Below are positions 43,729 through 54,062 of a stretch of DNA of 64,000 nucleotides, piece after piece (the first letter of the stretch is position 1; every line of letters begins with the position of its first letter). A model generated the notes under the pieces. It was not told the DNA's origin. It saw nothing but the letters and a program-made list of their open reading frames with translations, and did not search any database. The stretch covers positions 558,001 through 622,000 of the forward strand of contig JALDRJ010000002.1 of assembly GCA_031315865.1 (NCBI GenBank), in the 5' to 3' direction. Both the position numbers and the translations under genes were made by a program. Origin of the DNA: Nitrospirales bacterium. Its GTDB lineage: Bacteria; Nitrospirota; Nitrospiria; Nitrospirales; UBA8639.

Positions 43729-43937
43729 GGGTGAGTCACCTCAACAAGATGCTTCACTTTATCGACCAATCCCTGCACCTGCTTGGTATCGGGTCTTTGA
43801 ACAACTTGTTGCATTCGACGTAACCCCAAACCTTTCAATATGAGACGAATATTCTTGTTTGAGCCTATCGGGCTTCGCTTTAACTTGATTACAAGACAAG
43901 AGACTTCATTTTTTTTGGCACTACTCATTTCTCTCAA
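43725..43937 (-). CDS. rpmD: Ribosomal protein uL30
   Basis: About 70 residues from a TTG overlapping the rpsE stop (TTGA) with AAAGG four bases upstream; ATG 43928 is the alternative (67 residues). The family core is [31 protein letters not shown]...[10 protein letters not shown]. The N-terminus is about ten residues longer than in E. coli. Confidence 0.92.
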   Translation of the reverse strand: MREMSSAKKNEVSCLVIKLKRSPIGSNKNIRLILKGLGLRRMQQVVQRPDTKQVQGLVDKVKHLVEVTHP

Positions 43938-44467
43938 CCAGCCTTTATAAGTGCTTCTTCTTGTTCATGTGATTGTTGGCGTATTTGCCTGACCTGCTGT
44001 GGGTCACGTAATTGCATAAGACCCTCCAGCGCCGCGCGAACTGCGTTGAACGGATTACCTCTCCCCAACGTTTTTGCGACGATATTGTGAGTTCCAGCTA
44101 CTTCAAGTAACGCACGGACGGCTCCACCGGCAATGATTCCAGTCCCCTTCTTGGCCGGCTTGAGCAAGACATGTTCAGCACCAAAACGTCCATGCACTTC
44201 ATGAGTGATCGTCTCATTTTTTAGGGGAATGCGAATTAAATGCTTTTTGGCATGTTCAACAGCTTTAGCGATCGCAGAAGGCACCTCGGTTGCTTTTCCC
44301 TTACCAACCCCAACCCAACCTTCTCCGTCACCAACTACGACCAAGGCGGAAAAGGAAAACCTTTTTCCACCCTTTACAACCTTGGCTACTCGATTGATCA
44401 CCACCGGCTTATCACGAAGGTTTAATTCTTCGACATTGACACGCACTCGTTGAACTCCTCTCACCAA
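43934..44467 (-). CDS. rpsE: Ribosomal protein uS5
   Basis: 177 residues. N-terminal double-stranded RNA-binding fold ([37 protein letters not shown]) and C-terminal domain with [29 protein letters not shown]. It lies at the mRNA entry site and influences decoding accuracy. The loop [10 protein letters not shown] holds the usual spectinomycin-contact residues. It sits seven bases after rplR. Confidence 0.97.
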   Translation of the reverse strand: MVRGVQRVRVNVEELNLRDKPVVINRVAKVVKGGKRFSFSALVVVGDGEGWVGVGKGKATEVPSAIAKAVEHAKKHLIRIPLKNETITHEVHGRFGAEHVLLKPAKKGTGIIAGGAVRALLEVAGTHNIVAKTLGRGNPFNAVRAALEGLMQLRDPQQVRQIRQQSHEQEEALIKAG

Positions 44468-44474
44468 AAAGCGA

Positions 44475-44843
44475 TTAAAATTCTAGACCACCCGAGCGGA
44501 CGGCATCTGCTAAAGCTTTCACTCGTCCGTGGTACAACCTTCCAGCACGGTCGAAGACGACTTTCTGTATCGGAATGGCTTTTGCTCGATCGACCAATAA
44601 ATTCCCTACCATTTGGGCTGCTTGAACATTACCGCCCGACTGAAGATCTTTACGTAATTTGGGATCGCAACTTGAAGCCGACACTAAGGTTTTTCCAGAT
44701 TCATCATCAATAATCTGAGCGTAAATGTGATTATTGCTCCGATAAACGCTCAAACGTGGCCGGGATGGCGAACCTGTAACTCGTTGACGGACTCTAGCCT
44801 TTCGCCTGGCTAGTCCTCGTTGTTTAACCAATGGATTCATCAT
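44475..44843 (-). CDS. rplR: Ribosomal protein uL18
   Basis: 122 residues: [29 protein letters not shown] and the end [19 protein letters not shown] are typical. It binds 5S rRNA with uL5 and bL25. It lies five bases after rplF. Confidence 0.97.
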   Translation of the reverse strand: MMNPLVKQRGLARRKARVRQRVTGSPSRPRLSVYRSNNHIYAQIIDDESGKTLVSASSCDPKLRKDLQSGGNVQAAQMVGNLLVDRAKAIPIQKVVFDRAGRLYHGRVKALADAVRSGGLEF

Positions 44844-44848
44844 TTCCC

Positions 44849-45388
44849 CTACTTTTTCCCAGCCTTTCCGGCTTTCTTTCTCAATACTTCCCCGGCATAC
44901 TTGATACCTTTTTGTTTATAGACATCAGGCGATTTCACTCGACGAATTTCTGCCGCCACCTGTGTCACCAAGCGCTTATCGATACCCTTCAGTGAAACAA
45001 CCGTCTGCTTGTCGACCGTAGCCCTTATTCCCTCCGGCAAGTTTAAGAGAACAGGGTGCGAATATCCCACGTTAAACGTTAGCGCCTGCCCTTGGATTTG
45101 CGCACGATATCCGACACCTGTAAGCTCGAGCGTCCGCTCATACCCATTCACGACACCTTCAATTTGATTGGAAATTTCAGCTCGAGTCAATCCATGCAGT
45201 GCGCGAAGTTGCGCCCCTCCCCCGACACGGGAAACATGCACATGACCATCTTCAACCTTTGCCTGCACCCCATGGGGCAACCCCCAGATCAATCGGCCCA
45301 ACGGCCCTTTGACCGCGACTTCTTTTTGAGAAACCTGTACTTCGACTTGTGAAGGTATCGGAATGGGCTTTCGACCTACCCTAGACAT
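44849..45388 (-). CDS. rplF: Ribosomal protein uL6
   Basis: 179 residues: [31 protein letters not shown] at the start, repeat fold, and [23 protein letters not shown] at the C-terminus. It binds 23S rRNA near the factor-binding site. The gene follows rpsH after 67 bases. Confidence 0.97.
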   Translation of the reverse strand: MSRVGRKPIPIPSQVEVQVSQKEVAVKGPLGRLIWGLPHGVQAKVEDGHVHVSRVGGGAQLRALHGLTRAEISNQIEGVVNGYERTLELTGVGYRAQIQGQALTFNVGYSHPVLLNLPEGIRATVDKQTVVSLKGIDKRLVTQVAAEIRRVKSPDVYKQKGIKYAGEVLRKKAGKAGKK

Positions 45389-45455
45389 GATTTCACACCT
45401 TTTCAGATACGTCAGTATACGTTTTCTTTAATAAACAACGCCATCAAGGAATATT

Positions 45456-45860
45456 TCACCAAACATGACAAAGAACCTCACCACCCACACCTTGACGTCG
45501 TGACTCTTCGTCGCTGAGCACGCCTTTAGGCGTAGTAAGAATAGCAACTCCCAGCCCATTCATGACTCGAGGAATTTCATGCTTTCCGACGTAGATTCGT
45601 CGACCTGGCTTACTGATTCGTTTAATGCCTGTAATAAAAGATTTCTTTTGCCGAGTGGGGAAATACCTGAGTTCAACCTCTAATGCAGGATGTCCATTCT
45701 CTTCAGTTGACTGAAATTGCTTAATGAACCCCTCAGCTTGAAAAATTTTAAGGATTTCAGCTTTGAGCCTCGATGCGGGCAGACGAACTCTCTCATGCCC
45801 GCGAGCCCCGGCATTCAAAAGACGGACAAAAAGATCTGAAATTGGATCAGTCATCGACAT
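45456..45860 (-). CDS. rpsH: Ribosomal protein uS8
   Basis: 134 residues from ATG 45860, which has GGAG six bases upstream (the frame starts at 45872). MSMTDPISDLFVRLLNAGARGHERV and the C-terminal GLGVAILTTPKGVLSDEESRRQGVGGEVLCHVW are family signatures. uS8 binds helix 21 of 16S rRNA and in E. coli represses the spc operon; an analogous RNA site cannot be seen by eye. Confidence 0.96.
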   Translation of the reverse strand: MSMTDPISDLFVRLLNAGARGHERVRLPASRLKAEILKIFQAEGFIKQFQSTEENGHPALEVELRYFPTRQKKSFITGIKRISKPGRRIYVGKHEIPRVMNGLGVAILTTPKGVLSDEESRRQGVGGEVLCHVW

Positions 45861-45932
45861 GAGAAACTCCAAAAACCGTTAGTGACGATTATTCTAAACG
45901 TATTAATCAAAACACTATCAGAAACGCTCCCA

Positions 45933-46118
45933 TTACCAACTCGACTTGGTGACCCCTGGAATGTCTCCTCGCAGACTTAAAAGACGGAAACATATGCGAC
46001 ACATTCGAAACCGACGAAGAAATCCACGAACGCGTCCACACAAGGGGCAACGATTATAACATCTAACGGGAAATTTCGGTGTTTTTACTGCCTTATTTTT
46101 AAGTGCAAGTCGCGACAT
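45933..46118 (-). CDS. rpsN: Ribosomal protein uS14, zinc type (type Z)
   Basis: 61 residues, the short zinc form with Cys-x2-Cys at CPLC (25-28) and CRIC (40-43). It joins the 30S head. The short C+ type stands in the usual spc position between rplE and rpsH. Confidence 0.97.
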   Translation of the reverse strand: MSRLALKNKAVKTPKFPVRCYNRCPLCGRVRGFLRRFRMCRICFRLLSLRGDIPGVTKSSW

Positions 46119-46142
46119 GAACAGTAATCCTTATTTCAGCAA

Positions 46143-46751
46143 TCAAGTAGTCCGAAATGGCATCCCCAGATGCGCTAACAATGACTTGGCTTCGTCATTA
46201 CGTGTGGCCGTGGTCACGATCGTAATATCCATTCCATGTATTGATGCAACATCATCGTATTTAATTTCTGGGAATGTGAGCTGCTCTTTCAATCCTAACG
46301 TATAGTTCCCATTCCCATCGAATGCCTTGGACGATACACCTTTAAAGTCTCGAATTCTTGGCAGAGCGATATTCATTAATCGATCCAAAAACTCATGCAT
46401 GCGAGCCCCACGCAGAGTGACCTTCGCCCCAATAGGCATCCCCTCTCGAAGCTTAAAACCCGCGATAGCTTTTTTCGCTCTGGTCATAACTGGCTGCTGA
46501 CCGGTGATCTGCTTGAGTTCCACCATAGCCGCCTCAAGAAGCTTGACATTCTGAACTGCCGCTCCCATTCCAACATTTAAGACCACGCGATCCAAACGGG
46601 GAACCTGCATGGTGTTCTTATAGGAGTAATCTTTCAGCATCGCTGGAACGACGCGCTCATGATAAACGGTTTTCAGTCGAGGAATGTAACCCTTCCCCGA
46701 AGCACCAGAACTCACCTCTCTCGCCTGATTAGATTGACTTTTCATCATCAT
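46143..46751 (-). CDS. rplE: Ribosomal protein uL5 with N-terminal extension
   Basis: 202 residues. The family core starts at about residue 24 ([38 protein letters not shown]); about 22 residues before it ([21 protein letters not shown]) are extra and look disordered. No alternative start exists inside that stretch. uL5 holds 5S rRNA and contacts P-site tRNA. The start overlaps the rplX stop (ATGA). Confidence 0.95.
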   Translation of the reverse strand: MMMKSQSNQAREVSSGASGKGYIPRLKTVYHERVVPAMLKDYSYKNTMQVPRLDRVVLNVGMGAAVQNVKLLEAAMVELKQITGQQPVMTRAKKAIAGFKLREGMPIGAKVTLRGARMHEFLDRLMNIALPRIRDFKGVSSKAFDGNGNYTLGLKEQLTFPEIKYDDVASIHGMDITIVTTATRNDEAKSLLAHLGMPFRTT

Positions 46752-47089
46752 TTATCCAAAGGCTCATCAGGAGCTTTCTGATAAACCCGAACCTTTCGAC
46801 CATCTTCGAATAACTTTATTTTCATCCGAGATGGCTTTTGAATTGCCTCGCAATACGGCATGACGTTAGAGATGGCCAACGGAGATTCTTTTTCAAGGAT
46901 ACCGCCCTGCTTATTTTTTTGCGTCGGCTTCGTATGCCGTTTAACGATATTGACCTTTTCAACCCGGACTCGACCAGTACGAGAATGAACTGACAGAATT
47001 TTTCCCGTCTTTCCTCTGTCCTTACCGGCAACAACCATGACCATATCGCCTTTTTTTAGTCGACACTTTCCTTGAACCGCACTTCTCAC
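46748..47089 (-). CDS. rplX: Ribosomal protein uL24
   Basis: 113 residues: [40 protein letters not shown] is the KOW motif of uL24, an assembly-starting 50S protein. AGGAGG(ATATGTT) lies before the start. It lies 19 bases after rplN. Confidence 0.96.
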   Translation of the reverse strand: MRSAVQGKCRLKKGDMVMVVAGKDRGKTGKILSVHSRTGRVRVEKVNIVKRHTKPTQKNKQGGILEKESPLAISNVMPYCEAIQKPSRMKIKLFEDGRKVRVYQKAPDEPLDK

Positions 47090-47108
47090 AACATATCCTC
47101 CAATAACC

Positions 47109-47477
47109 CTAGATCACTTCCGGAGCTAAAGAAATAATTTTCATATATTTTTTGGTCCTAAGCTCCCGTGCAACTGGACCAAAGATACGCGTTCCAATAG
47201 GATCACCTTGGGCATTGACTAATACACATGCATTACGATCAAACTTGATATGAGAACCGTCTACCCTACGACGGCCCTTTTTTGTTCTCACGATCACGGC
47301 CTTAACGACATCACCCTTTTTTACCGAGGCCTTAGGGATAGCCTCTCTCACAGACACAACGATTAAATCTCCCAATGACCCGTACCGACGCTTTGTACCA
47401 CCAAGCACATGAAAACACCTGACGCTTTTAGCCCCAGAATTATCGGCAACATCTAGATACGTATAGTTTTGAATCAT
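47109..47477 (-). CDS. rplN: Ribosomal protein uL14
   Basis: 122 residues: [46 protein letters not shown] and the C-terminal [27 protein letters not shown] match the family closely. It bridges to 16S rRNA and binds silencing factor RsfS. It follows rpsQ after 33 bases. Confidence 0.97.
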   Translation of the reverse strand: MIQNYTYLDVADNSGAKSVRCFHVLGGTKRRYGSLGDLIVVSVREAIPKASVKKGDVVKAVIVRTKKGRRRVDGSHIKFDRNACVLVNAQGDPIGTRIFGPVARELRTKKYMKIISLAPEVI

Positions 47478-47510
47478 AAGTAAATCCCAATAGGCAAACT
47501 ACAGTATTGC

Positions 47511-47780
47511 TTAAGCTTCTCCAGCCTTTTGAAGAATCTCCTCCACTCTCCAATGCTTATCCTTACTTAACGGCCTAGAGGGAGTTAATCGAACGCGATC
47601 TCCGACTTGACAGCGGTTCTGCTCATCATGTGCCATGAGCTTGGTCACTCGCCTAACAATCTTGCCGTAAAGAGGGTGAGCCACCTGCCTCGTAACAGCG
47701 ACGACGACGGTCTTGGCCATCTTGTTACTGACTACTTTTCCGTAAAAATATCTGGGCTTCTTTCTTATCGCAGTTGTCAT
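47511..47780 (-). CDS. rpsQ: Ribosomal protein uS17
   Basis: 89 residues: [47 protein letters not shown] fold of uS17, an early 30S protein. Start [10 protein letters not shown] has no strong ribosome site but the frame has no better one. The gene is 29 bases after rpmC. Confidence 0.96.
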   Translation of the reverse strand: MTTAIRKKPRYFYGKVVSNKMAKTVVVAVTRQVAHPLYGKIVRRVTKLMAHDEQNRCQVGDRVRLTPSRPLSKDKHWRVEEILQKAGEA

Positions 47781-47809
47781 AATAATTTTAGCCTACCTTA
47801 GACATACCC

Positions 47810-48022
47810 TTAAGATTCATTCGGGCGTTGCCCATCCAGAGCACGCTGACGCAAGACTGTCTTAACTCGAGCTACATCATGCCTGGTCTGCCTGATACGC
47901 ATAGGATTTTCAATTCTTCCCATCGCCAACTGGCAACGAAAGTGGAACAGCTCTTCCTTCAAACGCTTGACATGTTCGAGCAATTCCGATTCTTCTAAAT
48001 CCTTTAATTCCGTCATATTCAC
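47810..48022 (-). CDS. rpmC: Ribosomal protein uL29
   Basis: 70 residues from GTG 48022 (GGGAG nine bases upstream) or 68 from ATG 48016. The longer frame to 48148 overlaps rplP out of register. MTELKDLEESELLEHVKRLKEELFHFRCQLAMGRIENPMRIRQTRHDVARV is typical uL29, which sits at the peptide exit and helps trigger factor and SRP bind. The gene is 16 bases after rplP. Confidence 0.94.
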   Translation of the reverse strand: MNMTELKDLEESELLEHVKRLKEELFHFRCQLAMGRIENPMRIRQTRHDVARVKTVLRQRALDGQRPNES

Positions 48023-48038
48023 GAGAGGGCACTCCCAT

Positions 48039-48458
48039 TTATAAATTGATTTCCCCACGCACAACAAATTTGGTTGCAATTGGAAGCTTATGCCCGGCCA
48101 ACCGCAGCGCTTCCTCCGCGACAGGCCTATCCACATCATCCATCTCATAGAGGATACGTCCAGGCTTCACTACGGCCACCCAGAACTCCGGGTTGCCCTT
48201 ACCTTTTCCCATCCTGACTTCGGCAGGTTTTTTTGTAATTGGCTTGTCAGGAAAGACTCGTGTCCAAATACGACCACCCCTCTTTACATGACGCGTCATG
48301 GCGATTCGAGCAGCTTCGAGTTGCCTGGCTGTGATACGACCAGGCTCCAACGCCTTTAAGCCAAATTGCCCCAGGGTGATATTGCCTCCCTTATAGGCCT
48401 TGCCACGCATTCGACCCTTTTGAACCTTGCGAAACTTAATTCGTTTCGGTGCTAACAT
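48039..48458 (-). CDS. rplP: Ribosomal protein uL16
   Basis: 139 residues: [97 protein letters not shown]-type sequence, split here only in description. It helps position the A-site tRNA. The Arg at position 82 region ([12 protein letters not shown]) that is hydroxylated in some bacteria is present. Confidence 0.97.
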   Translation of the reverse strand: MLAPKRIKFRKVQKGRMRGKAYKGGNITLGQFGLKALEPGRITARQLEAARIAMTRHVKRGGRIWTRVFPDKPITKKPAEVRMGKGKGNPEFWVAVVKPGRILYEMDDVDRPVAEEALRLAGHKLPIATKFVVRGEINL

Positions 48459-48509
48459 TCCCTAGTTCCTTATACCCGCATCCAGTGTTCGACATATTGC
48501 TCACACGGC

Positions 48510-49175
48510 TTAAAGAAAGCCAAGAGTGGCATCAGATTTTTCAACTGATGGGATAGAGGCGTCTCCTTTGAATATCCAAGCCTTCACCCCTATTTGCCCC
48601 ATAGCCGTCTTAGCTTCTGCAAAACCATATTCCACATCGGCTCTGAGTGTATGAAGTGGAACACGCCCCTCTCGATACCATTCCGTTCTCGCAATTTCGT
48701 TCCCACCTAATCGTCCAGCGCAATACACACGCACCCCTAATGCTCCAAGCCGCAATGCCGAAGCCACGCTACGTTTCAATGCGCGACGGAACGAAACTCT
48801 CTTTTCAAGTTGCGTGGCGATATTCTCGGCAACCAGCTGAGCATCTAGCTCTGGCTTCTTAATCTCTTTAACAGTGACGTAGACTTCGTTTCCATACTGT
48901 TGTTCGAGAGAAGCTTTGAGCTTGTCAACCTCCGCACCTTTTCGACCGATAATAATGCCAGGCCGAGCCGTATGAATAATCACTTTAACTTGATTGCCAG
49001 ATCGTTCAATTTCTACACGTGATATCCCGGCATGATACAAACGCTTTTTCACAAGACTACGAATCGCTAAATCCTGATGCAAAAGCTTTGTGAAATCCTT
49101 CTTCGCATACCAACGAGAATTCCACGTCCGCGTATACCCGAGTCGAAATCCAAATGGGTGGGTTTTTTGACCCAT
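48510..49175 (-). CDS. rpsC: Ribosomal protein uS3
   Basis: 221 residues. [24 protein letters not shown] start, KH domain with [13 protein letters not shown] (about 78-92), and C-terminal [28 protein letters not shown] (here [13 protein letters not shown]). Part of the mRNA entry helicase site. It follows rplV after 52 bases. Confidence 0.97.
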   Translation of the reverse strand: MGQKTHPFGFRLGYTRTWNSRWYAKKDFTKLLHQDLAIRSLVKKRLYHAGISRVEIERSGNQVKVIIHTARPGIIIGRKGAEVDKLKASLEQQYGNEVYVTVKEIKKPELDAQLVAENIATQLEKRVSFRRALKRSVASALRLGALGVRVYCAGRLGGNEIARTEWYREGRVPLHTLRADVEYGFAEAKTAMGQIGVKAWIFKGDASIPSVEKSDATLGFL

Positions 49176-49227
49176 CTTTACCTCTCAACCTCTATTTCCA
49201 ACATGAACATGAATATAAATCCAGATA

Positions 49228-49566
49228 TTATGATACGGGACCTACAACCACTGTGATATGGCTGGTTCGTTTCACGATAGGGTTGGCCCTCCCCATGGAA
49301 CGAGCCCGAAACCGCTTGAACACGGGACCACCATCAACATAGGCCCGAATGATCTTCAAAGTATCTGGATCACCTAATTCTTTTTGACCGGCATTCGCAA
49401 CCGCCGACTGCAACACCTGCTCAACGACCCGCGCCGCTGACCTGGGTGTATACCTCAATAACGTCAGAGCTTCTTGAGCTTGACGACCACGCACCATGTC
49501 GACAACTTCCCTTGCCTTCCTTGGAGTAATTCTCACATGACGCAATAACGCACGAGCTTCAGCCAT
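49228..49566 (-). CDS. rplV: Ribosomal protein uL22
   Basis: 112 residues: ALLRHVRITPRKAREVVDMVRGRQAQEALTLLRY and the hairpin KRFRARSMGRANPIVKRTSHITVVV that lines the exit tunnel (macrolide-resistance loop intact). It follows rpsS after 59 bases. Confidence 0.97.
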   Translation of the reverse strand: MAEARALLRHVRITPRKAREVVDMVRGRQAQEALTLLRYTPRSAARVVEQVLQSAVANAGQKELGDPDTLKIIRAYVDGGPVFKRFRARSMGRANPIVKRTSHITVVVGPVS

Positions 49567-49625
49567 AACTCCAACCCCAAATGATCAATTCAATAAATAT
49601 TAAACAGGGAACACCAATACCTTGA

Positions 49626-49913
49626 CTATTTTAAGGCCATGCCCTTTTCCGTCTTTGCTGCACCATGTCCTTTAAAAAATCTCGTAGGGGAAAATTCACC
49701 CAATTTATGCCCAACCATATTCTCAGTAACGTACACCGGAATAAACTTTTTACCATTGTGGACACCAAAGGTATGTCCGATCATTTCCGGCACGATGGTC
49801 GAGCGACGAGACCACGTCTTAATAAGTTTGGTCTCTCTTGAATCATTCATTCTCTCAACCTTCTCCATGAGATGCGCGTCCACAAATGGACCTTTCCGGA
49901 CAGATCTTGGCAT
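49626..49913 (-). CDS. rpsS: Ribosomal protein uS19
   Basis: 95 residues: [72 protein letters not shown] motifs. Forms a head complex with uS13. The gene is eight bases after rplB. Confidence 0.97.
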   Translation of the reverse strand: MPRSVRKGPFVDAHLMEKVERMNDSRETKLIKTWSRRSTIVPEMIGHTFGVHNGKKFIPVYVTENMVGHKLGEFSPTRFFKGHGAAKTEKGMALK

Positions 49914-49921
49914 TTAATTCC

Positions 49922-50764
49922 TCACGAACCTTTTTTAGACTTTCTGCGAGAGATGATAAACTTAGATGATGGGTTCTTTCGTTTTCGAGTTTTATAGCCC
50001 TTCGTTGGGGTACCCCAAGGGGAGACTGGATGAGGATTACCCTGACCCGCCTTCCCTTCCCCACCACCATGAGGATGGTCAACCGGATTCATCACCACAC
50101 CTCGAACATGTGGACGCTTCCCCTTCCACCGAGAACGCCCAGCTTTTCCTATCGTAATATTTCCATGATCACTATTCCCAACTTGACCAACTGTCGCCAT
50201 GCACGCCCCTAATATCCTACGCATTTCCCCTGATACTAATCGGACCTGAACATAGGCACCATCACGACCCATAACCTGAGCGAAGGTCCCAGCACTTCTG
50301 ACCAATTGAGCACCCTTGCCCGGACGCATTTCTATGTTGTGAACGATGGAGCCTAGCGGCATGGACCTCAAAGGCAGGGCGTTTCCAACTCTCACATCAG
50401 AATCGACTCCAGCTCTAACACGAGCACCAACGACAAGTCCATCAGGGGCCAAAATGTACCGCTTTTCACCATCCTGATAATGCAACAGTGCTATCCTTGC
50501 TGATCGATTTGGATCATACTCTATAGCGGCAACCGTCGCCTCAATCCCGACCTTATCCCTCTTAAAATCTACCTTTCGGTACAAACGTTTATGTCCACCG
50601 CCTCGGAATCGAGAAGTCACTCGTCCGCGATTATTCCGACCACCGGACTTCGACAGCTTTTCAGTGAGCTTTTTGTCAGGCCGCTTCGCGCTTAGCCCCT
50701 CACTCGTCAGGGACGACATACCACGGCGGCCAGGTGATGTTGGCTTATATTCTTTTATTGACAT
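49922..50764 (-). CDS. rplB: Ribosomal protein uL2
   Basis: 280 residues with [42 protein letters not shown] and the peptidyl-transferase loop [19 protein letters not shown] containing the conserved His. It is needed for subunit joining and catalysis. It lies 47 bases after rplW. Confidence 0.97.
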   Translation of the reverse strand: MSIKEYKPTSPGRRGMSSLTSEGLSAKRPDKKLTEKLSKSGGRNNRGRVTSRFRGGGHKRLYRKVDFKRDKVGIEATVAAIEYDPNRSARIALLHYQDGEKRYILAPDGLVVGARVRAGVDSDVRVGNALPLRSMPLGSIVHNIEMRPGKGAQLVRSAGTFAQVMGRDGAYVQVRLVSGEMRRILGACMATVGQVGNSDHGNITIGKAGRSRWKGKRPHVRGVVMNPVDHPHGGGEGKAGQGNPHPVSPWGTPTKGYKTRKRKNPSSKFIISRRKSKKGS

Positions 50765-50811
50765 GATAATGACTCAAGACTAATCCAGGAACCGTAATAT
50801 TAACCTTAGCG

Positions 50812-51111
50812 CTAAGCACTCTCGTACAATTCGACTTTTTCACCATCTTTTAACGTAACGATAGCCTTTTTCCAATCAGGTCGTTTCCCTACAAATCGTC
50901 CTTGCCGTTTCGGTTTACCCTTCACATTCATGACATTAACAGACTCAACTTTGACTTTTAAGACAGACTGAACGGCATTTCCTATATCAATCCTGGAAGC
51001 CCGACGATCAACAATAAATGAAACACAATTTTTCTGATCCCGAATATTGGTGATCTTCTCTGTCAGAAGAGGGCGGATTAAAATATCATGATGATTCAAT
51101 TTCACGACCAA
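50812..51111 (-). CDS. rplW: Ribosomal protein uL23
   Basis: 99 residues: HHDILIRPLLTEKITNIRDQKNCVSFIVDRRASRIDIGNAVQSVLKVKVESVNVMNVKGKPKRQGRF, typical uL23, the docking site of trigger factor and SRP at the tunnel exit. The start overlaps the rplD end by ten bases. Confidence 0.97.
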   Translation of the reverse strand: MVVKLNHHDILIRPLLTEKITNIRDQKNCVSFIVDRRASRIDIGNAVQSVLKVKVESVNVMNVKGKPKRQGRFVGKRPDWKKAIVTLKDGEKVELYESA

Positions 51112-51725
51112 TACTCCTGAATATTTTCAAGCTCAGCCTGGAGAATGACCAACGTCTGACAACGAAGAATATCGTAGACATTCAAATGCTCGACTCTCGC
51201 CAATTTAACATTGGGAATATTTCGAGCAACTCGCTCGAGACCGTCAAATCCATCACCTGCCACGACTAGCAAGTTACCTGAAAAACCAAAATCTGATAAA
51301 AGCTTCGCGAAATGACGCGTCTTTTGCTCAGGCATCGAGAGATCCTCAATAAGGACCACATCACCCGAATGCGCCTTTGCACTTAATGCCGACCTGAGAG
51401 CCGAACGATACATTTTTTTCGGTAAGCGAAACTCATAACTTCTTGGCTTTGGACCAAACACAATACCACCATGACGCCAGATAGGTGAGCGAACGGATCC
51501 CGCTCGTGCTCGCCCGGTATGCTTTTGCTTCCAAGGCTTTCTCCCAGAGCCCTTCACCTCACCACGACCAAGAGTAGAAGATGTCCCCTGTCGTCGAGAA
51601 GCTCGCTGCATCACCACCGCGCTATGAAGAAGAGAACGATCGACTTCAACTCCAAAGACCTTCTCGCTCAAATCGACATTTCCCCTCGGATTTCCTGAAA
51701 TATCTCTAATTTGCGCTGTTGGCAT
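51102..51725 (-). CDS. rplD: Ribosomal protein uL4
   Basis: 207 residues. The tunnel loop RQGTSSTLGRGEVKGSGRKPWKQKHTGRARAGSVRSPIWRHGG is intact. In E. coli uL4 also represses the S10 operon through a leader RNA; no such leader is evident here since tuf ends just 20 bases before rpsJ. It lies seven bases after rplC. Confidence 0.97.
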   Translation of the reverse strand: MPTAQIRDISGNPRGNVDLSEKVFGVEVDRSLLHSAVVMQRASRRQGTSSTLGRGEVKGSGRKPWKQKHTGRARAGSVRSPIWRHGGIVFGPKPRSYEFRLPKKMYRSALRSALSAKAHSGDVVLIEDLSMPEQKTRHFAKLLSDFGFSGNLLVVAGDGFDGLERVARNIPNVKLARVEHLNVYDILRCQTLVILQAELENIQEYWS

Positions 51726-51732
51726 GATCCTA

Positions 51733-52359
51733 CTATGCGTCCTTTTTCGACTTGGTGATCTCTAGCAACGATCCTATACTGCCCGGAACTGAACCTGAAA
51801 CAAACAGCAAGTTTTCCTCAGGCCTCACTTCAATAACCTTCAACCCCTGAATCGTTATGTTCTTGTTACCCATTTGACCTGGCAAAGCCTTATTTTTCCA
51901 CACTCGCGAGGGAAATGAACTATTACCAATAGACCCAGGAGCTCGATGAAACATTGAACCATGCGATGCGGGACCACCCGCATAATTGTGGCGCTTGATG
52001 ACTCCCTGAAAACCCTTTCCCTTGGACACACCTCGAACCACGACTCCATCTCCCAAAGAAAACATCTCAACAGTCAACATGTCACCAACTTTACATGATC
52101 CCTCAGACGAAAATTCACGTAAATATCGCCAAAAACGTGAACCCTTCGAACGAAAATGACCCGCAAGAGGCTTGGAAATTTTCTTTTCGGCAATTTCCTC
52201 AAAACCAACTTGAACAGCATCATACCCGTCTCGATCACGCGTTTTAACCTGAGCCACACCACACGGACCAGCCTCAATGACCGTGACCGGAATTAAACGG
52301 CGATGCGAATCATACACTTGAATCATTCCTAATTTTTTGCCCAGCATTCCCGAACTCAT
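51733..52359 (-). CDS. rplC: Ribosomal protein uL3
   Basis: 208 residues: [29 protein letters not shown] and the central [59 protein letters not shown] loop near the peptidyl-transferase centre, where the methylated Gln is preserved (GQMGN). An early assembly protein. It follows rpsJ after 65 bases. Confidence 0.97.
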   Translation of the reverse strand: MSSGMLGKKLGMIQVYDSHRRLIPVTVIEAGPCGVAQVKTRDRDGYDAVQVGFEEIAEKKISKPLAGHFRSKGSRFWRYLREFSSEGSCKVGDMLTVEMFSLGDGVVVRGVSKGKGFQGVIKRHNYAGGPASHGSMFHRAPGSIGNSSFPSRVWKNKALPGQMGNKNITIQGLKVIEVRPEENLLFVSGSVPGSIGSLLEITKSKKDA

Positions 52360-52424
52360 AGAATGTCCAAATCTCTTCTACAGATGATTAACCCGATCAC
52401 ACAAGAAAAAACGAACAGCCACAA

Positions 52425-52745
52425 TCACAACTTTATCTCGACATCCACCCCAGCAGCTAGATTCAGCTTCATCAACGCATCCATCGTCTCAGGCGTTGGC
52501 TCCATAATATCCAAGAGACGCTTGTGCGTTCTTACCTCAAATTGCTCACGAGATTTTTTATCACAATGAGTAGAGCGCTGAATGGTGAATTTTTCAATGC
52601 GTGTCGGCAAAGGGACAGGACCGGCTATTCTAGCACCACTTCGCATGACCGTGTCCACAATTTCACGAACAGATTGATCCAAAATGCGGTAATCAAAACC
52701 CTTTAACCGTATCCGTATCCTTCGATCCCCATTCACCGTATACAC
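52425..52745 (-). CDS. rpsJ: Ribosomal protein uS10
   Basis: 106 residues: [72 protein letters not shown]. It doubles as NusE in antitermination. It starts 20 bases after tuf, so the str and S10 groups are continuous here. Confidence 0.97.
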   Translation of the reverse strand: MYTVNGDRRIRIRLKGFDYRILDQSVREIVDTVMRSGARIAGPVPLPTRIEKFTIQRSTHCDKKSREQFEVRTHKRLLDIMEPTPETMDALMKLNLAAGVDVEIKL

Positions 52746-52765
52746 TCTCCTATTTCTTCCTAACT

Positions 52766-53971
52766 TTACGCCAAAATTTCCGTGACTACGCCAGCCCCCA
52801 CCGTACGGCCCCCTTCTCGCACCGCAAACCGTAAGCCCTGCTCCATCGCGATCGGCGCGATCAATTCCCCCGTAAACGAGACATTATCCCCCGGCATCAC
52901 CATCTCCACCCCGGGCTCCAACTCCACAATCCCCGTCACATCCGTCGTCCGGAAATAAAACTGCGGCCGATACCCCTTGAAAAACGGCGTATGCCGCCCC
53001 CCTTCTTCCTTCGTCAACACATACACTTCGGCCTTGAACTTCGTATGCGGTGTGATACTCTTGGGCTTCGCCAACACCATCCCCCGCTCCACCTCTTCCT
53101 TCTTCGTCCCCCGCAGCAAGGCCCCGATGTTATCCCCCGCCTGCCCTTCGTCCAACACCTTCCGGAACATCTCCACACCCGTCACCACCGTCGTCTGCGT
53201 CGGCTTTAACCCCACAATCTCAATCTCATCGCCCACCTTCACTTGCCCACGCTCCACGCGCCCCGTCACCACCGTCCCGCGCCCACTGATCGTAAACACA
53301 TCTTCTATCGGCATCAAAAACGGCTTATCAATCGCCCGCTCCGGCGTCGGCACATAACTATCGATCGCCTCCAGCAACTTCATGATCGACGGCACCCCAA
53401 TCTCACTTTGATCCCCCTCGATTGCCTTAATCGCCGAGCCCGTCACAATCGGCACGTCATCCCCGGGAAATCCATACTTACTCAACAACTCCCGCACTTC
53501 CAGCTCCACCAACTCCAACAACTCTTTATCCTCAACCTTATCCGCTTTATTCAAAAACACCACAATATACGGAACCCCTACCTGCCGCGCCAGTAGAATA
53601 TGCTCCCGCGTTTGCGGCATCGGCCCATCCGCCGCCGATACGACCAAGATGGCTCCATCCATCTGCGCCGCCCCCGTGATCATGTTCTTGACATAGTCCG
53701 CATGCCCCGGACAGTCCACGTGCGCATAATGACGGTTCGGCGACTCATACTCCACATGCGAAATGGCAATCGTCAAAATCTTCGTCGGATCGCGCCGCCC
53801 CTGCGACTCACTCGCCTTCGCCACATCGTCATAGGCGACATACTGCGCCATCCCCTGATCCCCCATCACCTTCGTCAACGCCGAGGTCAGCGTCGTCTTC
53901 CCATGGTCCACGTGCCCCACGGTTCCCACATTCAAATGCGGCTTCTTCCGCTCAAATTTCGCCTTCCCCAT
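52766..53971 (-). CDS. tuf: Elongation factor Tu with divergent switch I
   Basis: 401 residues, three domains. P-loop GHVDHGKT at 19-26, G3 [13 protein letters not shown]4 NKAD, G5 GSAIK are normal. The effector loop (switch I) is not: where nearly all EF-Tu have ...EERARGITI..., this protein reads [18 protein letters not shown] (54-71), about five residues longer, with only Thr67 of the RGIT motif matching. Domains 2 and 3 ([46 protein letters not shown]) are ordinary. Codons are much richer in G and C than in the flanking genes. GGAGG lies about eight bases before the ATG. It delivers aminoacyl-tRNA to the ribosome. Confidence 0.95.
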   Translation of the reverse strand: MGKAKFERKKPHLNVGTVGHVDHGKTTLTSALTKVMGDQGMAQYVAYDDVAKASESQGRRDPTKILTIAISHVEYESPNRHYAHVDCPGHADYVKNMITGAAQMDGAILVVSAADGPMPQTREHILLARQVGVPYIVVFLNKADKVEDKELLELVELEVRELLSKYGFPGDDVPIVTGSAIKAIEGDQSEIGVPSIMKLLEAIDSYVPTPERAIDKPFLMPIEDVFTISGRGTVVTGRVERGQVKVGDEIEIVGLKPTQTTVVTGVEMFRKVLDEGQAGDNIGALLRGTKKEEVERGMVLAKPKSITPHTKFKAEVYVLTKEEGGRHTPFFKGYRPQFYFRTTDVTGIVELEPGVEMVMPGDNVSFTGELIAPIAMEQGLRFAVREGGRTVGAGVVTEILA

Positions 53972-54062
53972 GCCCCGCCTCCTTCATCAGTTCTTAGACA
54001 TCAAGCCATTATTCACAAATCAAATAGGCCATCATGCCAGACGCCAAAAATCGGATAGAACC

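Noticed and set aside
53759-53860. Frameshift or sequencing error as cause of the odd EF-Tu switch I
   Set aside because: The two alternative frames do not encode RGITI or related residues, the frame is open on both sides, and the sequence resumes the family pattern at HVEYE without compensating changes.
53243-54058. Long open frames on the + strand opposite tuf
   Set aside because: They arise because the G/C-rich third positions of tuf remove stop codons on the other strand; the translations are Arg/His/Pro-rich with no ribosome sites.
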